Source: UBA5793 sp040255465
GTDB lineage: Bacteria > Planctomycetota > Phycisphaerae > Phycisphaerales > UBA5793
Assembly: GCA_040255465.1 (NCBI GenBank)
Contig: JBDZVA010000008.1
Location: forward strand, 1 to 64,000
Length of the DNA stretch: 64,000 nucleotides
Reading direction: 5' to 3'
Positions 51,328 through 62,800 of the stretch are shown piece by piece (position 1 is the first letter of the stretch; the number at the start of each line of letters is the position of its first letter). The notes under the pieces were generated by a model. That model saw only the letters and a list, made by a program, of their open reading frames with translations. It made no database searches and had not been told where the DNA came from. The position numbers were made by a program, and so were the translations under genes.

Positions 51328-51770
51328 TGTTCCCTCTTCCTTCGAGCGATTGCTACTCGATGCGATTGATGCCGAAACGAACTACGTCCACCCAGTCAAC
51401 GAAGCACTGCGGCCTCGATGACCCACAATTGAACAGCGCCTACGGGGGGAGTCCGTTCGCACCTCGATGGGGCAAACCGTCAGAAGAAGAAGTGGCGATC
51501 GGCGGGAAGGCTCGCACAGGCCGAGCAAGTTTGAGTCAACGACTCAGAATGAATAAGAACTGAAACGGACCACCGACACTCCACTCTTCTTCGAACCGTC
51601 CTGGTTCGGACACAGAATACGACATCTGTGAGCGTTTCACAAGTGCGGTGTTCGAGTAATTCGCGTCCACAGGTCCGGGAACATTGGAGTGACAAGCGTT
51701 TGCGCCGCGCACTTTTTTTTCGTCCACCGTGCAGCCGGGCGTTGCGCATGAATTGTGGACAACGAGTGCT
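51328..51770. other. 443-bp intergenic region upstream of dnaA, possible origin
   Basis: No gene is supported. GTCCAC, the core of a DnaA-box-like 9-mer, occurs four times: 51386, 51665 (within GCGTCCACA), 51722, and on the minus strand at 51755-51760 (box TTGTCCACA, one mismatch to TTATCCACA). A run of eight T lies at 51713-51720. This could be oriC or dnaA autoregulation sites; the boxes are imperfect and an AT-rich unwinding region is not obvious. Confidence 0.4.
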
Positions 51771-52361
51771 CTACCCAGCTTCGCGCGCCAGACTCACGTG
51801 CGATGTCATGCGCGAAATGAGCGAGCGATCGGAGTGAACCGCGTCGAGTCGGTATTGCCCGCCCTCCAAAGCCAGCAGTTCGTGGACGATTCCCTGGCAC
51901 CACGCCATTGTCTGGTGCTCGGCCGATCCTGAGACCTGGGTGATGCGCAGCAGCGGCTTGTCGCCGGCAATATCGACGCTGAGGAAATCCCCGGTTGTCG
52001 TGAACTCAAACGCCGCGACCTGCACATCCACGCCGGGCGACTCGAACGGGATGGTGGGGTCGTCGGAGAAGACCGCAAGTACTTCACGCTCAGGTCGTTC
52101 AGGCGTTCCTCGATCAATCCAGAATGTCAGCAGGAGGCGTCCGGAGAGTCGGCGTCCGGCCTCAGAGGAGGGAGGGAGCGCGTCACTGAGCAACTCGACA
52201 TCCGCGCCGGCGACCGCGGTGCCGGCGATCTCCTGGCCGTGAGTGGGGACGTGGACCTGCCAGCGCGCGCTCGCCAGACACTCGCGCGGCGACAGGCGGG
52301 GGGCATGGTCTTGGCTACGTCGGGAGCGAGCGGGCGAAACGAGGTGCGGCCCGTGGGCCAT
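51771..52361 (-). CDS. protein of unknown function, paired with a GbsR/MarR regulator
   Basis: A 196-residue soluble protein, predicted mostly beta (VQVAAFEFTTTGDFLSVDI; GRLLLTFWIDRG), with no signal peptide, membrane helix or motif that I recognise. The start is the ATG at 52361, one base after the stop of the regulator (TGAcATG), so the two are coupled. Its place beside dnaA on the same strand makes it part of the region between the regulator and the replication gene, but no function follows. Confidence 0.6.
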   Translation of the reverse strand: MAHGPHLVSPARSRRSQDHAPRLSPRECLASARWQVHVPTHGQEIAGTAVAGADVELLSDALPPSSEAGRRLSGRLLLTFWIDRGTPERPEREVLAVFSDDPTIPFESPGVDVQVAAFEFTTTGDFLSVDIAGDKPLLRITQVSGSAEHQTMAWCQGIVHELLALEGGQYRLDAVHSDRSLISRMTSHVSLAREAG

Positions 52362-52362
52362 G

Positions 52363-52953
52363 TCAGACCGCCTTTCCGAGCAGGCCGACGGCGAGCTGCA
52401 GCCCCTTGCCGGCCGGGCTGACGAACTGGTCGGCAAGCGAATCGATCAATTCGATGAACTCGATCATGCGATCCAGTCGTTCATTGTGGGATTCCACGTC
52501 GGTTTCGGGGTTGTCCAGTTCCGCAGCGCGCGGGCCGGTGACATCGCGGCAATCGTGCAGGGCCATGAGCACCGGGTCGATCTCCCGGCGCTTGCGCTCC
52601 CTGGTGATGATGCGGAAGACCTGCCAGACGTCCTGTTCGGCCCGGAAGTACTCCTTGCGGTCGCCGCGCTTGTGAGCCCGGCTGACCAGACCCCAGTCGT
52701 GGAGCGACTTGAGAGACATGCTCGCGCTGCCGCGGCTGATGGCCAGCCGCTCCATGATCTGATCGGTGTTGAGCGGCTCGCCGACGATGTAGAGCAGGGC
52801 GTGGACCTCGGCCATGGTGCGGGGAATGCCCCAGGACGAACCCATCTCGCCCCAGATGCTCACGAAGCGGTTCTGGCCCTCGCGCAGTGCCTTGGACGCG
52901 CGCGCCGGGCGGCTGCGGGAAGAACGTTTGCCGGTTGAGGAGGGGGTGGTCAT
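52363..52953 (-). CDS. GbsR/MarR-family transcriptional regulator
   Basis: A 196-residue regulator with a winged helix-turn-helix (GIPRTMAEVHALLYIVGEPLNTDQIMERLAISRGSASMSLKSL by pattern), of the GbsR branch that in some bacteria controls choline/glycine-betaine genes. The N-terminal 30 residues are basic and low-complexity. GGAG lies six to seven bases before ATG 52953; the longer open frame is not supported. Targets are unknown. It is the first gene of a likely pair with the unknown protein at 51771-52361. Confidence 0.85.
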   Translation of the reverse strand: MTTPSSTGKRSSRSRPARASKALREGQNRFVSIWGEMGSSWGIPRTMAEVHALLYIVGEPLNTDQIMERLAISRGSASMSLKSLHDWGLVSRAHKRGDRKEYFRAEQDVWQVFRIITRERKRREIDPVLMALHDCRDVTGPRAAELDNPETDVESHNERLDRMIEFIELIDSLADQFVSPAGKGLQLAVGLLGKAV

Positions 52954-53128
52954 GCTGGTCTCCGGCAAAAGGATACCAGCGGGGTCTTTGGTGGCCAGTA
53001 GTTGTTTCAAAAATCTTTGAAAGTGAGGAATCGCCACCCAATTTCGCGACCCGCAGTCAACTCGGGGGGTTCCGATGGCTTCAATGTGGGGATCGCATCT
53101 GGACCACCCTCACCCCGCGCGAATCGTC

Positions 53129-53413
53129 ATGAACCAGGCTCCCACCCAGCGTGTTACCGTTCGCTACGAAGGCCATGTCCAGGGCGTGGGTTTTCGCTGG
53201 ACCGCGGCCCGCGCGGCGCGGCAGGTGGGAGTGACGGGCTGGGTGCGAAACGAGCGCGACGGTTCGGTTCAACTCGTCGCTGAAGCCACAGGCGAACAAC
53301 TGGACCGACTTCTCCATTCAGTCCGGCACGACATGGAAGGGCACATCCGCAGCGAGCGCATTGATCGGACCGAAGCGACCGGTGAGTTTTCGGCATTCGA
53401 GATTCGTCGATGA
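53129..53413 (+). CDS. acyP: acylphosphatase
   Basis: A 94-residue acylphosphatase that hydrolyses acyl phosphates. The signature YEGHVQGVGFRWTAARAA carries the substrate-binding loop G-x-V-Q-G-V-G-F-R with the catalytic Arg, and GWVRNERDGSVQLVAEA holds the catalytic Asn. The length is normal for the family. The ATG at 53129 matches the family start; the longer open frame has no support. Its end overlaps the next start (ATGA). Confidence 0.93.
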   Translation: MNQAPTQRVTVRYEGHVQGVGFRWTAARAARQVGVTGWVRNERDGSVQLVAEATGEQLDRLLHSVRHDMEGHIRSERIDRTEATGEFSAFEIRR

Positions 53414-54969
53414 CGCCCCGGCGCGAGCATGCGAGCCACGCCGACGATCCGATCGAATCGCGATCGCAAAGGGCAAGGTGGACCGGATTGATTCTGGCGC
53501 CGATTCTGGCGCTGGTGGTGTGGTGGTTGATGCCGGGCACGGTGATCGGCTCCGCCGGCGAGGTCATCATGGGGCCGGCGGGAGCCCCAGTCGCGGCCAT
53601 CGGCGTGTTCATGGCCACGCTGTGGGTGACCGAAGCGCTGCCGATTGCCGCGACGGCGCTGATGCCCATCGTACTGCTTCCGCTGCTGACGGGTGGAGAG
53701 ATCACCGTCAGGCAGGCAACGGCGCCCTATGCGGACCACGTCATTTATCTTTTCATGGGTGGCTTCATGATCGCGCTGGCGATGGAGAGCTGGGGATTGC
53801 ACCGACGACTGGCCCTCAACATCGTGTTGCTTGTCGGGACGCGACCAAGCGCGCTGGTCGCCGGATTCATGATCTCCAGCGCGCTGCTGAGCATGTGGGT
53901 GTCCAATACCGCGACGGTTGTGATGATGCTCCCCATTGCGCTGAGCGTTATCGCTCTTGTTCGCCGCGAAATCGTCAAGTCGGGCGCGACCATCCCCACC
54001 AGCACGGGAGGGCAGTTCAACTTTGCGGTCTGTTTGCTGCTGGGTACCGCCTACGGAGCGTCCATCGGCGGCGTCGGCACGCTCATCGGGACGCCGCCCA
54101 ACGTGCTGATGGTTTCGCATCTCGCCAGCCAGGGTGTCGAGGTCTCGTTTGCCAAGTGGATGCTCATCGGCGTGCCGTTTGTGGTGGTCTTCCTGCCAAT
54201 CGCCTGGGTCGTTCTGACGCGTCTGGTTTTCCCGATCCAAATCAGTGAGATTCCCGGCGGACGGGCGTTGATACGGCGCGAACTCGAGTTGCAGGGGCCG
54301 ATGTCGCGTGCCGAACTGGCGGTGCTGGTTGTGTTTGTACTGACTGCCGTGGCGTGGATTACCCAGCCGCTTCTCAAGAGGATCGCGATTGGCGGGATGA
54401 GTTTCGCCGGGGTGGAGGATTCCGTCATCGCCATCGCCGCAGCACTCGTGCTGTTCGGCCTGCCCATTGACTGGAAGCGCGGCGTATTCCTGCTCACTTG
54501 GGAAGAGGCGGTCAAACTGCCGTGGGGCACGTTAATCCTCTTCGGCGGTGGACTGAGTTTGGCGGCGGCCGTCAAGGTTTCGGGCGTGGCGGGGTACATC
54601 GGCCAGGGCGTGCAATCGATGGAAGGCGTGCCGACGTGGATGCTGGTGCTGGTCGTCATCACCCTGCTGGTTTTCCTCACCGAGCTGACGAGCAATACCG
54701 CCACGATCGCCACTTTTCTGCCGATTCTCAGCGCGGTGGCGCTGGGTCTGGGCACTGATCCGGTGCTGCTCATTGTTCCCGCGACGATCTCGGTGAGTCT
54801 CGCGTTCATGATGCCCGTCGCCACGCCGCCCAACGCGATCATCTTCGGCAGCGGGGAGATTACGATTGCGCAAATGTGCAAGGCAGGGATGTGGCTTAAC
54901 ATCATCGGAATCGCACTCGTTTTTCTGCTGACCTATTTCGAGGTGATTCCCATGCTGCTGTCGAAGTAA
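53410..54969 (+). CDS. SLC13/DASS-type sodium-coupled anion transporter
   Basis: A 519-residue membrane protein with about twelve to fourteen helices. Two SNT motifs (SMWVSNTATVVMMLPIAL and TELTSNTATIATFLPIL) are the substrate- and sodium-binding signatures of the family, which imports dicarboxylates, citrate or sulfate. GVGTLIGTPPNVLM and VATPPNAIIFGSG form the two-fold repeats around the site. Which anion it takes is not clear. Start overlaps the acylphosphatase stop by four bases. Confidence 0.92.
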   Translation: MTPRREHASHADDPIESRSQRARWTGLILAPILALVVWWLMPGTVIGSAGEVIMGPAGAPVAAIGVFMATLWVTEALPIAATALMPIVLLPLLTGGEITVRQATAPYADHVIYLFMGGFMIALAMESWGLHRRLALNIVLLVGTRPSALVAGFMISSALLSMWVSNTATVVMMLPIALSVIALVRREIVKSGATIPTSTGGQFNFAVCLLLGTAYGASIGGVGTLIGTPPNVLMVSHLASQGVEVSFAKWMLIGVPFVVVFLPIAWVVLTRLVFPIQISEIPGGRALIRRELELQGPMSRAELAVLVVFVLTAVAWITQPLLKRIAIGGMSFAGVEDSVIAIAAALVLFGLPIDWKRGVFLLTWEEAVKLPWGTLILFGGGLSLAAAVKVSGVAGYIGQGVQSMEGVPTWMLVLVVITLLVFLTELTSNTATIATFLPILSAVALGLGTDPVLLIVPATISVSLAFMMPVATPPNAIIFGSGEITIAQMCKAGMWLNIIGIALVFLLTYFEVIPMLLSK

Positions 54970-55027
54970 CCGGCACAGGACGCGATCGGCCCTGCGAATC
55001 GAGAGCCGATACAGGACGGAGCCAATC

Positions 55028-56095
55028 ATGCACCTCTTCATCGTCTTGCTGTGCACACTGGGCATGCTCATTCGCGCAGCCGCGGTTCCGCCGGACATCG
55101 ACGCGAGCGTCGAAGCGACCAAGACTTCGACGTTCGTCATCATCATCAGCGTGGACGGGTTGCGGCCGGACGCCATTGCTGCGGGCGGGCCGGAGGGGCT
55201 GCCGAGCCTGGCGCGTCTGGCCGGCGGCGCGTCGACACTTAACGCGCGCACGGATCCGGACTTTACCATCACGCTGCCGAATCACACTTCCATGATTACC
55301 GGCCGCCCCGTAAACGGTCCGACGGGCCACTTATGGACGGGTAATGTTGATCCTCCGCCAATTGCGACGCTGCAGATCCACGCGGGTCATGAGGTCGCCA
55401 GCGTCTTCACTCTGGCGCACGAACACGGTATTCCCACGGGACTGTTTTACGGCAAGACAAAGTTCTCTCTCTGGGTGAAGAGTTACAACGCTGGACTCGA
55501 CGAAAAGAACTGGGCCATCACCCGCTCGAAGATGTGTTCGACGATCGACGGCGTGACCGACGGGGCGATCGAAGCGATGCGCGACTGGGACCGGGGTCTG
55601 GTGTTCCTGCATTACGCCTCCACCGATCTGGTTGGGCACGCCAACGGGTGGGACGTCTCACCCGGCTCACCCTACATGCAGGCCGTGGCGGATGTCGATG
55701 CCCAACTCAGTCGAATCCTGCAGGCCATCGATACCGACGAGGCGAACCGGGGGCGAACAGCGATCATTCTCACCACCGATCACGGCGGCGGAGCGCCGCT
55801 GACGACGCACGTGGATTCGAAGCAGGCGCTCAACTACACCATTCCGTTTCTGGTCTGGCTGGGCGACGGGACGCCGCGCACTGATCTGTACGAGATCAAT
55901 GCGGCGGTGCGTCAGGATCCCGGTGCGAGCCAACTGCCCAGCGCGAAGGCCGGTGACGAGTCATCCGAGCGCGTCCAGCCCATTCGCAATGGCGATGCGG
56001 GCAATCTCGCCCTCTCGCTTCTCGGCCTGCCCGCGATCCCCGGTTCGACGATCAATGCGCACCAGGATCTGCGCGTGAGGCGAACCGAAAAATGA
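55028..56095 (+). CDS. exported alkaline-phosphatase-superfamily phosphodiesterase
   Basis: A 355-residue protein with a signal peptide (LFIVLLCTLGMLIRAAA) and the alkaline phosphatase/nucleotide pyrophosphatase fold. Metal and catalytic residues: ISVDGLRPD (first metal Asp), TLPNHTSMITGRP with the nucleophile Thr, STDLVGHANGWD (Asp, His) and TTDHGGGAPL (Asp, His), then THVDSK. A type I phosphodiesterase/nucleotide pyrophosphatase acting outside the membrane is likely; the substrate is unknown. It shares its 3' end with a hairpin terminator of the opposite strand. Confidence 0.88.
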   Translation: MHLFIVLLCTLGMLIRAAAVPPDIDASVEATKTSTFVIIISVDGLRPDAIAAGGPEGLPSLARLAGGASTLNARTDPDFTITLPNHTSMITGRPVNGPTGHLWTGNVDPPPIATLQIHAGHEVASVFTLAHEHGIPTGLFYGKTKFSLWVKSYNAGLDEKNWAITRSKMCSTIDGVTDGAIEAMRDWDRGLVFLHYASTDLVGHANGWDVSPGSPYMQAVADVDAQLSRILQAIDTDEANRGRTAIILTTDHGGGAPLTTHVDSKQALNYTIPFLVWLGDGTPRTDLYEINAAVRQDPGASQLPSAKAGDESSERVQPIRNGDAGNLALSLLGLPAIPGSTINAHQDLRVRRTEK

Positions 56096-56126
56096 CAACC
56101 GGGACGAGAAGGAGTCGTCCCGGTTG
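56088..56126 (-). terminator. intrinsic terminator of the Cys-rich repeat gene
   Basis: A 12-bp perfect stem, CAACCGGGACGA (56096-56107) with TCGTCCCGGTTG (56115-56126), and a 7-base loop. On the minus strand it is followed by TCATTTTTCGG, a T-run fit for termination. It overlaps the stop of the + strand phosphodiesterase gene, and on the + strand no T-run follows. Confidence 0.75.
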
Positions 56127-56196
56127 CCCGGCGGATACGAATTCGGATTCTCGCCGCGCGGTGCGGTGGCGGCCAGGCGCCGGCGCGGCTGATCCA

Positions 56197-57042
56197 TCAA
56201 TGGCGTCCGCGGTCCGATCCTCTTCCTTCATTGCGGGGGTTGCACTTGAGATGCGCGTCGATGAAGCACTCCAGCGTGCGGGCTGAGCTCGAGCAATCGC
56301 CATACCGGCGGGCTGTTTCGATGGAACACTTCGCAGCCTCGTAGTTGCCCAGGATGCTCTGCATCGAGGCGATCATGAAGTGCAGATCGGGATCCGTGTG
56401 GCAGCGTCGCAGCTGCGATTCGTACTGCTCGATCACGCAGCGCACTTCGCGGCGCAGATTCGAATCGACACAGATCGCGTCCAGGGCTTCGACATCGAGA
56501 TCAATCGCGCGGCGCATGGATCGTTCGGCTTCACGGTCGTGGCCGAGTCGAGCGCAGGCGATGGCGTAGCCGATCCGGGGAACCGGCTCGCAGGGCCGAC
56601 ACTCGATCTGATCAAGGAAATCGCGCTTGGCGCTGAGGTATCGACCGCTGGTGAGTTCGCACCAGGCTTCGGAGTTGAGGCCGTAGTAGCGATTACCGCC
56701 AGAGCGGAAGTCGCCGCGGAAGGGCGGGTCATCGTGTCGCCCAAAGTCACGGCCGAAGTCGCGACCGAAATCTCGGCCAAAGTCGCGGCCAGACCGGTTG
56801 TCATGTCGGCCGTCGCAGCGGTCGTCGCAGTGGACATCGCATCGATCGCGGCGATCGCCGAAGCGTCCACCGATGATAATGCGAACGGAGGTTCGCTGGA
56901 CCGAGATGCCGCGCCGCGCCGGTGGGTCGGCGGCCAGGGCGGTGCTCGCGGGCGCCAGCAGCCAGAGGGCGGCGGCGAAGAGGGGGGCGGCCAGAACGAG
57001 TCCGTGCCGTGACGTTCGAGACGTGGTTGCGATGCGGTGCAT
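56197..57042 (-). CDS. exported Cys-rich protein with RDFG repeats and TPR-like helices
   Basis: A 281-residue protein. The signal peptide is AAPLFAAALWLLAPASTALA. After it comes an Arg/Asp-rich, Cys-containing stretch (RCDVHCDDRCDG) and the repeat GRDFGRDFGRDFGRDFGR, encoded by four near-identical 12-base units (about 56748-56795). The rest has TPR-like helical pairs (REAERSMRRAIDLDVEAL and MIASMQSILGNYEAAKCSIE). Function unknown. AAAGGAG lies six bases before the ATG and a hairpin terminator follows. Confidence 0.72.
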   Translation of the reverse strand: MHRIATTSRTSRHGLVLAAPLFAAALWLLAPASTALAADPPARRGISVQRTSVRIIIGGRFGDRRDRCDVHCDDRCDGRHDNRSGRDFGRDFGRDFGRDFGRHDDPPFRGDFRSGGNRYYGLNSEAWCELTSGRYLSAKRDFLDQIECRPCEPVPRIGYAIACARLGHDREAERSMRRAIDLDVEALDAICVDSNLRREVRCVIEQYESQLRRCHTDPDLHFMIASMQSILGNYEAAKCSIETARRYGDCSSSARTLECFIDAHLKCNPRNEGRGSDRGRH

Positions 57043-57288
57043 GACGGTCTCCTTTCCACAGTTTCACCCGGACGCAGGTTTGCCGTGCCGCTTCCACGCG
57101 GCTGTGCGGAGCCTGTCATTGTCCATCCGGATTGAGCGACCCTGTCAGAGGTCGCAGGTCTGCATTTGAGATGCGCCCCCCGCGGCGTCTATTCCATGCC
57201 GAAGCCGGCGCTTTTTTGGCAGAGTTCGATTCGGATTGAGGAATCGGACCTTTCGCCGCCGCTCACCGGTCCGCTACAATTCGCCTCC

Positions 57289-57846
57289 ATGCCACTCCGT
57301 GATGAAGATGTCGTTGTCCTTACGCCTCCCGCCCTCGGGCGCTTCGAGGCGGCGTTCCTCCCCGCCGTGTTCAAGGGTCTCGGCGTCACGATGCGCCACA
57401 TGCTCGGCAACATCGGGCGCGACGGCAAAGGCGCCTACCACGATCGGGTGCTGCAATACCCCGAGGATCGGCGCGAGGATCACGATGTTCTTGACGGCGG
57501 GATCTACCCCGGCAACTTCCGCGGCGTGCACCGACTCAACAAGGACGAGGACGGCCGCGTCAAATGCGTGGCGTGCTTCATGTGCTCGACGGCGTGTCCG
57601 GCCAACTGCATTCACATCGTCGCCGAGGAATCGCCCTGGGATGATCGCGAAAAGTACCCCAAGCAGTTCGACATCGACGAACTGCGCTGCATCTACTGCG
57701 GCATGTGCGAAGAGGCGTGCCCGGTGGACGCGATCGAACTCACGCCGCAGTACGCCATCGTCGGCACGTCGCGGCCGGAGATGATCTTCGATAAGTCCAA
57801 ACTGCTCGAAGTCTTCGACCAGACCATCGGCGACAAACCGATGTGA
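57289..57846 (+). CDS. nuoI: NADH-quinone oxidoreductase subunit I
   Basis: A 185-residue peripheral subunit of respiratory complex I that carries two [4Fe-4S] clusters. The two motifs are CVACFMCSTACPANCIHIVA and CIYCGMCEEACPVDAIELTP. The opening (FKGLGVTMRHMLGN) is the membrane-facing helix of NuoI. It stands apart from any other nuo gene. A -10-like TACAAT (57275-57280) ends eight bases before the ATG with no ribosome site, so this too could be leaderless. The ORF extends upstream, but ATG 57289 fits the family start. Confidence 0.92.
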   Translation: MPLRDEDVVVLTPPALGRFEAAFLPAVFKGLGVTMRHMLGNIGRDGKGAYHDRVLQYPEDRREDHDVLDGGIYPGNFRGVHRLNKDEDGRVKCVACFMCSTACPANCIHIVAEESPWDDREKYPKQFDIDELRCIYCGMCEEACPVDAIELTPQYAIVGTSRPEMIFDKSKLLEVFDQTIGDKPM

Positions 57847-57904
57847 TTGGCGAGGCAACAGAGTCCGTGTGCTTCATTCATTCCCGATTGGCTGAGATCA
57901 CGTC

Positions 57905-59857
<1,953 letters not shown>

Positions 59858-59865
59858 GACTCGAT

Positions 59866-62800
59866 TTACTCGCGTTCTTCGCGCCGCTTGCGCATGCGAT
59901 CGGCGAGTTTGCGTGAGGTGCGTTCCGACGCCGGAGTGTCTTCGGTTGGCTCGGGCTCGGAGGGAGTCTCGGGGCGCTTCGTGCGGCCCTTGATCGCCGC
60001 GAGTGCCTCGCGCCGCTTTTCGGCCACCGCGCGCCGCTTCGCCTCCTGCTCGCGGTCAGCTTTGTCGAGTTCTTCCTGCGTGGGCTGCGGCGCCAGCTCC
60101 GGCTCGGTCATTACGCTCGACCTGGAGTCGTCGGGGGGAATGGCGTTCGCACGCTGCATCTCGCGCTGGCTGAGCGTTTCCCGCTCGGTAGTGAGCCGCT
60201 CTTCGATGGTGTCGACGGCGCGGCGCAGAGATCCGATCGCGCTGCCCTCGCCGGTTTCGACCATGCGGCCCATGCCCACACTGGCCCGCGCTCGGCGGAT
60301 GGTGCTGATGATCGCGGGTGTGCTCCACGCGATGCGCCGCGAGGCCACGTCCATCACAAAAAGCAACGTCGCGAGGATGAGCAGCGGTCCCCACATCGGG
60401 ACAAGCCCAACACTTGGCGGAATCTCCTTGCGATCGAAGAGATTCGCTTCGGCAGGTGTTTTCCAATCGAGCAATCGCCCGCCGGTGCGGTCGGCGATTT
60501 CCTGAAGTAGCGCGATGTTGCTGACCAGGCGGCGATACTCGACGCCCGAACTGCGACTCACCCCGCCGATTACGAGGTCCACCGCGCCGCCGGCCAGCTT
60601 TGGGGTCAGTGCAACAACGTAGTGTCCACTCTCTTCAGCCGGCAGGCGCGCGGCGTAGGTGCCCGGGCCGGTCGGCCGCAACCGAAGTTCGACCCGCTGG
60701 CCGTCGGGCATGTAGGCGACGCCCGGAACTGACACCATCGTGGGAGAGGGTTGCCTGGACTCATCCTCACCCGTTTCCACATGGCGCAGGGTGACGACGA
60801 GTTGGTCGCCGTCGAACGTGGTCATCAGTTCGAAGTTGCTGCTGCCGGCTGGGCGCGCGATGGTGCGGGCCAGTCCGGTCCAGAGCTGGCGATAGCCGGG
60901 CCAGTCGATCCAATCGCGAGCCCAGCGATCGTGCGCGTCGGAGGTGAACGCCGCCACGCGTCCCAGCCCTGCCTGCCAGTGAGCGAGAATGGGTTGCCCC
61001 TCCGGCGCCACCATGAGCAGATTCACATCGGGACTGTCGCGCCGCTGGGTCAGGACGAGGCCGCCGAGTTGTGGGATCCGGCTGCCGAGTGCCTCGGTGA
61101 GCGGCGACCCCGTCGGTTCGACGAACGGCGTGAAGGGAATCTCGCGGATGAGCGGCCGGCGCACGACGCGGATTTCCTTTACAAAGATGCGCGGCAGGAC
61201 GCGCGGGTTGATGACCGCGTAGAACTCGCCGCCGCCTTCGCTCGCCATCTGGCTGAGCAGGGGTCCGTCAATATCCTGACCAACGGCGATGGTGCTGAGC
61301 GTGATGCCGTTGCTCCGCATGGAGCGCGCAATGCCGATGAAGTCGTCGGGCATGCTGCGGCCATCGGTGAGACAGATGACGTGCTTGATGTCCGCCTCGA
61401 CGGACTTGAGGGCCTGCTCGGCCTCGCGCAGGGCCGGTCCCATGTTCGTGCCGCCGTCGCCGCCGATGGCGCGAACCTTCCTGGCGATGTCCTTGGCGTC
61501 GCCGACGCGTCGGATGGGCACGATCGTGCTCGGGCCGCTGCTGAAGGCGATGACGGTCACGTAGTCCATGCGATCGAGCGTGCCGATCGCCACGGCGGCG
61601 CCCTCGTTGGCGACTTCCTGCTTGGTCTGCCCCGGCCCGCCGGCGTCGTTCATCGAGCCGGAGCGATCGAGCACGATGGCGATTGCCGCAGTCGGCACGC
61701 GCAACTCGTCGGGGATGCGCATGTCGACAGGGATCAGCGGGTCCAGCGGCGTGTCGATCCATCCTCCGGCGCCGAGGCTGTCGTAGCCGCCGACCATAAT
61801 CAATCCGCCGCCGAAATCCTGCACGTACTGCGCGAGCTGCTGCTGCTGCTCGGCGGGCACTTCCTCGGCGGGAACGTTTTCAAGAATGATCAGGTCATAG
61901 GCCTGCAGTTCGACCGGGTTGTTGGGCAGGTCGCGAGGTCCCACGGTCTTGACGGTCATGCCCGCTTCTTCAAGCACCTTGGGCAGGATTGTGCCGTCGC
62001 CGTTGTACACGTTGTTGACGACCAGAACCGCGCCCTGTTGGGGGGTCACGGTAAACGCTTCAGCGACGTTGTTTTCGAGCATCGTGTCGCGAGATGGATC
62101 GTCCGGCGAGAACGTCGCCTGGAATCGATTGACGGCGGTCGGCGCAAGTTCGACTTCGATGAGCTCCACATTGCTGCCGGGTTTGAGTTGCACCTGGCGC
62201 GAACGGCCCGGTTCGCGCCCATTGAGATCGAGCGGTTCGCCCTCGAGTGTGAGATCAAGCCGGCCGGATGCGGCGACGGTGGATTGGATGACGACGCGGG
62301 CGGTGATGCGCTGGCCGGGCCGCGCGTTGGCGGGTACTTCGACTCGATCGACCTGGATTTCGGAATTGACGCGATAGGAGATCGGGACGACGTCGATGGG
62401 CACGCCGCGATTCTCCTGAGACACGCCGGCTGCGTCGGTGGCGGCTTCCAGCGCTGAGCCGGCTGTCTCGACCCCATCGGTGAAGAGCACCAGTCGGCGC
62501 GCCGAGTCGGGCGGGAACATCGCCAGGCCGAACTCAATGGCCTGCGCGAGGTTGGTGCCTTCGCGCTGTACGATGTCGAAGGGGTGATCCTGATACTGCG
62601 TGGCGATGGTGGGGGCGGTGACGGCCCGTGCCGCTCCATCGAAGACAATCAGGCCGAATCGATCTCCGGGGCGGCGCTGCACGGTCGCGTCGCGAAACCA
62701 CTTGCGAATGTAGGCCAAGTTGTCGGGGGCTGCATCTTTGGCGATCGGCGGGAACTGGGCGAAGTGCCGCACCGACCCGCTGATGTCGGCCAGCCCGATT

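Noticed and set aside
60751..62457. 568-codon + strand open frame
   Set aside because: Antisense to the VWA protein; translation is Asp/Gly/Val-rich without domains.
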